A stretch of 9,332 nt of DNA from Xanthobacteraceae bacterium. GTDB lineage: Bacteria > Pseudomonadota > Alphaproteobacteria > Rhizobiales > Xanthobacteraceae. The first letter of the stretch is position 1; each line of letters opens with the position of its first letter. This document shows positions 7,389-9,332 of the stretch, piece after piece. The stretch spans positions 1 to 9,332 of the forward strand of contig JASHVC010000282.1 in NCBI GenBank assembly GCA_030039655.1. The letters run 5' to 3'. Position numbers and translations under genes: made by a program. The notes under the pieces are model-generated. The model was given only the letters and a program-made list of their open reading frames with translations. It did no database searches and was not told where the DNA came from.

Positions 7389-7496
7389 CGCCGTGACTCC
7401 GTTTGCCGCAGGCGGGCAGGCCCGTTCGCGCATCCGGCACGATAATCCGCCGTTCCCTACGGGGCGCTTTCGCGGCGATGAATCTTTGGCAATGTT

Positions 7497-8090
7497 TTAG
7501 GCGTAGCGCGCCATGGTGCCGCCGGCGAACACATAGACAACGCCGTGGGCGATATCGGCGTGGGCCGCTTCTTCCTCGGGCAGGATGTTGAAGTTCGCCA
7601 TGAGCGCGCGGGCGACGCCGCCATGGGCCACCACCACCGTGTCACGCGCCACGGTCGCGTACCAGGCGCCTACGCGTGCGGCGACGTCGCGATAGCACTC
7701 GCCGCCGGGCGGCTTGAATCCCCATTTGTCCTCTTCGCGCTGCGCCAGCATGTGCGGGTCGCGGGCTTGGATCTCCGGCAGCGTCCAGCCCTCCCACTCG
7801 CCGTAGGAAATTTCCATCAGCCGGTCGTCAACGTCGTAAGCGGTAGGATCGAGACCGAGCGTGGCGCGGGCGAGCTGCATAGTCTCGCGCGCACGCTGCA
7901 GCGGACTCGACACATAGGCGTAATCGTCGGTCAGCCGTTGCTCCCGCGCGAACAGATCCTTCAGCAGACCGCCGCACTCCCTGGCTTGTTCGCGGCCGCG
8001 GGCGTTGAGGGAGGTCTCGTACTGGCCTTGCAGGCGTTGCGCGATATTGAAATCAGTCTCGCCGTGACGGACGAAATAGAGGACGGGCAT
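7497..8090 (-). CDS. Histidine phosphatase family protein (phosphoglycerate-mutase-like)
   Basis: This is a 197-residue member of branch 1 of the histidine phosphatase superfamily, cytoplasmic. The phosphate-pocket signature LYFVRHGETDFN carries R8 and the nucleophile H9. SSPLQRARET (61-70) supplies further phosphate-binding arginines, and EISYGEWEG (93-101) contains the likely acid residue E93. TVVVAHGGVARAL (151-163) holds the second catalytic His, H156. The length is nearer to broad-specificity phosphatases such as CobC/GpmB types than to true cofactor-dependent phosphoglycerate mutase (about 230-250 residues), so I would not call it gpm. The substrate is unknown. Its start lies 30 bases after the fabI stop with GGAGAGG upstream, so it is probably in the fabI transcript. 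I recall this gene type between fabI and aroC in related genomes. Confidence 0.93.
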   Translation of the reverse strand: MPVLYFVRHGETDFNIAQRLQGQYETSLNARGREQARECGGLLKDLFAREQRLTDDYAYVSSPLQRARETMQLARATLGLDPTAYDVDDRLMEISYGEWEGWTLPEIQARDPHMLAQREEDKWGFKPPGGECYRDVAARVGAWYATVARDTVVVAHGGVARALMANFNILPEEEAAHADIAHGVVYVFAGGTMARYA

Positions 8091-8120
8091 GATCGCGTCG
8101 ACCTCTCCGGCGCTCGCGAT

Positions 8121-8957
8121 TCAAGATGACAGCGAACCGTTATCCTTGCCGACCACGATGTCCACGGCGTCGGGGTGTTTCATGCCGACGATGTGATAGC
8201 CGGCGTCGACGTGATGCACTTCGCCGGTGACGGCGCGCGACATGTCGGAGAGCAGGTACGTGGCGGCTTCGCCCACGTCCTCGGTGGTGACGTTACGGCG
8301 CAGCGGCGCGTTGCCTTCATTCCACTTGAGGATGTAGCGGAAATCGCCTACCGCGGACGCAGCCAGCGTCTTGATCGGCCCCGCCGAGATGGCGTTGACG
8401 CGGATGTTCTTGCTGCCGAGATCGGCCGCCAGATAACGCACCGAAGCTTCGAGCGCGGCCTTGGCAACACCCATGACGTTATAGTGCGGTATCCACTTCT
8501 CGGCGCCGTAATAGGTCAGCGTGAGCAGCGATCCGCCGTTCGGCATCATCTTTTCGGCGCGTTGCGCGATCGTGACGAACGAAAAGCAGCTGATCAGCAT
8601 GGTCTTGGTGAAGTTGTCGGCGGTCGTATCGACATAGCGGCCGTCGAGCTGATCCTTGTCGGAAAACGCAATGGCGTGGACAAGAAAATCGATGCTGCCC
8701 CAAGCGGACTGCAGCGCCTTGAACGCGGCGTCGATAGTGGCGGGCTGCGCGACGTCGCAATCGCCGACCACGATGCCATTAATTTCCTTGGCGAGCGGCT
8801 CGACGCGTTTCTTCAACGCATCGCCTTGGTAGGTAAATGCAAGCTCGGCGCCGTGCGCGTGGCAGGCCTTGGCGATGCCCCAAGCCAGCGAACGCTGGTT
8901 CGCAACCCCCATGACCAGGCCGCGCTTTCCGCGCATAAGGCCTGAGACTTCCGGCAT
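8121..8957 (-). CDS. fabI: Enoyl-[acyl-carrier-protein] reductase, FabI type (NADH)
   Basis: FabI reduces trans-2-enoyl-ACP to acyl-ACP, completing each cycle of type II fatty-acid elongation in the cytoplasm. It is the triclosan/isoniazid-type target family. The 278-residue protein shows the atypical short-chain dehydrogenase features of FabI. The nucleotide-binding start is GLVMGVANQRSLAWGIAK (13-30). HAIAFSD (94-100) lies near the cofactor. The catalytic segment LTYYGAEKWIPHYNVMGVAKA has Y149, Y159 and K166, equivalent to Tyr146, Tyr156 and Lys163 of E. coli FabI. AISAGPIKTLAA (189-200) follows. The start at 8957 (MPEVSGLMRGKRG) is chosen because family members have only about 8 residues before the conserved core. 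An in-frame ATG at 9002 would add 15 residues rich in Cys, Gly and Arg that look non-coding, and the ATG at 8936 is also possible. It heads an apparent operon with the phosphatase gene and is divergent from the sigma factor. Confidence 0.97.
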   Translation of the reverse strand: MPEVSGLMRGKRGLVMGVANQRSLAWGIAKACHAHGAELAFTYQGDALKKRVEPLAKEINGIVVGDCDVAQPATIDAAFKALQSAWGSIDFLVHAIAFSDKDQLDGRYVDTTADNFTKTMLISCFSFVTIAQRAEKMMPNGGSLLTLTYYGAEKWIPHYNVMGVAKAALEASVRYLAADLGSKNIRVNAISAGPIKTLAASAVGDFRYILKWNEGNAPLRRNVTTEDVGEAATYLLSDMSRAVTGEVHHVDAGYHIVGMKHPDAVDIVVGKDNGSLSS

Positions 8958-9061
8958 TATCCCGCAACCCCGCTGGTGACACCGCCCCCATCCCGTTGCC
9001 ACCTATGGCATAGCCCCGTGGGACCCAGCAAGCGTGAGGGGCAGCCTCCCGCGGCGGGCGC

Positions 9062-9091
9062 GGAATAGTGCGCGCTTGGTGGTGTTGTCAG
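9062..9091 (-). promoter_or_regulatory. Tentative fabI promoter
   Basis: On the minus strand CTGACA (9091-9086) is five of six to a -35 box. TATTCC (9067-9062) follows after 18 bases as a weak -10, about 105 bases upstream of the chosen fabI start. The -10 matches consensus at only three positions, so this is a suggestion. The same region also holds GC-rich inverted repeats, for example GCGCG (9058-9062) with CGCGC (9071-9075). Confidence 0.22.
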
Positions 9092-9164
9092 AGGACGGGC
9101 AAGCTCGGACCCGCTCCAGGCGCGGCGCACGTCCCTGAGCAAACGGCCTAAATTGTCGTTAACC

Positions 9165-9170
9165 GGAGGA
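9165..9170 (+). promoter_or_regulatory. Strong ribosome binding site for the sigma factor
   Basis: GGAGGA is a near-perfect Shine-Dalgarno. It is eight bases before the TTG at 9179 and four bases before the out-of-frame ATG at 9175. The spacing favours the TTG, which is also the only start compatible with the sigma-factor frame because TGA at 9176-9178 closes that frame just upstream. Confidence 0.7.
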
Positions 9171-9178
9171 GCGCATGA

Positions 9179-9332
9179 TTGAGTGAATTCCGCGAGCAGA
9201 TCGAGGCGGCCATCCCGGCGCTGCGACGCTACGCGCGGGCGCTCACCCGTGACACGGAGACGGCTGACGACATCGTACAGGACACGCTGGTGCGGGCGCT
9301 GCGCTCCGAACACTTGTTTCATGGCGGCGACG
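9179..9332 (+). CDS. ECF-type RNA polymerase sigma factor, N-terminus only
   Basis: The first 51 residues of a sigma-70 family extracytoplasmic-function sigma factor are present; the right edge cuts the gene. The sequence IPALRRYARALTRDTETADD followed by IVQDTLVRAL is sigma region 2.1-2.2, the core-RNA-polymerase binding helices. The D-x-V-Q-D-T-L-x-R-A-L pattern is typical of the family. Region 2.3-2.4 and region 4 lie outside, so promoter specificity and the ECF group cannot be assigned. The start must be the TTG at 9179, as the frame is closed by TGA directly upstream and GGAGGA is well placed. No NepR-like or anti-sigma gene is visible upstream; one may lie downstream. It is divergent from fabI across a 221-base intergenic region that presumably carries both promoters. 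Confidence 0.9.
   Translation, partial: MSEFREQIEAAIPALRRYARALTRDTETADDIVQDTLVRALRSEHLFHGGD

Noticed and set aside
7089..7445. 118-residue plus-strand open frame
   Set aside because: It overlaps the minus-strand 102-residue gene almost entirely. Only the minus-strand product shows a family-like motif and a plausible start.
1026..7496. Insertion sequence, prophage or integrative element bounding the efflux block
   Set aside because: I saw no transposase, integrase, terminal inverted repeats, target-site duplications or tRNA at either side, so insertion is inferred only from gene order.
7545..8129. 194-residue plus-strand open frame
   Set aside because: It is antisense to the histidine phosphatase, which has intact catalytic motifs.
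8175..8945. 256-residue plus-strand open frame
   Set aside because: It is antisense to fabI, and the composition is typical of a shadow frame.
8958..9002. 15-residue N-terminal extension of FabI
   Set aside because: Starting at 9002 adds a Cys/Gly/Arg-rich leader not seen in FabI proteins; the ATG at 8957 matches the family length.
9003..9178. NepR-like gene before the sigma factor, as in nepR-ecfG operons
   Set aside because: No open frame with a NepR-like sequence is found; the frame in phase with the sigma factor has stops at 9149 and 9176.

Overview
The window is GC-rich (roughly 60% by eye) and densely coded. Its genes look like those of an alphaproteobacterium of the order Hyphomicrobiales, close to the Bradyrhizobium/Rhodopseudomonas group. 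This placement rests on recognisable protein types (FabI-type enoyl-ACP reductase, AroC, an MdtA/MdtB-like RND pump, an ECF sigma factor) and on small proteins that I remember as common there. It is an inference, not a database result.

Layout from left to right. (1) 1-1025, minus strand: chorismate synthase aroC, cut by the left edge and missing only its last residues. (2) 1026-1263: aroC leader and divergent intergenic region, with a perfect 7-bp-arm inverted repeat inside a plausible aroC promoter. (3) 1264-2025, plus strand: a membrane-anchored hypothetical protein. (4) 2150-2530, plus strand: a small DUF2946-like membrane or secreted protein with HxH and CxxC motifs. (5) 2640-3809 and 3816-6944, plus strand: a two-gene RND efflux operon (MdtA-like adaptor, MdtB/MdtC-like permease). 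(6) 7044-7073: a hairpin flanked by A and T runs that fits a bidirectional terminator between convergent genes. (7) 7080-7388, minus strand: a small uncharacterised protein. (8) 7497-8090 and 8121-8957, minus strand: histidine phosphatase and fabI, an apparent operon transcribed fabI first. (9) 8958-9178: divergent promoter region. (10) 9179-9332, plus strand: the start of an ECF-type sigma factor with a TTG start, cut by the right edge.

How the genes relate. FabI (last step of fatty-acid elongation) and AroC (last step of the shikimate pathway) are housekeeping enzymes on the minus strand. I recall fabI - phosphoglycerate-mutase-like gene - aroC as a common neighbourhood in this group. Here about 6.5 kb separates the phosphatase gene from aroC. 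Most of that is a plus-strand block holding the efflux pump and two poorly characterised envelope proteins, so the block looks like accessory material set into a core cluster. No transposase, integrase, tRNA, CRISPR array or outer-membrane channel gene is visible. No stretch over 300 bases lacks a gene. I did not find a clear new system; the best candidates for follow-up are the small envelope proteins next to the pump and the regulatory DNA elements.
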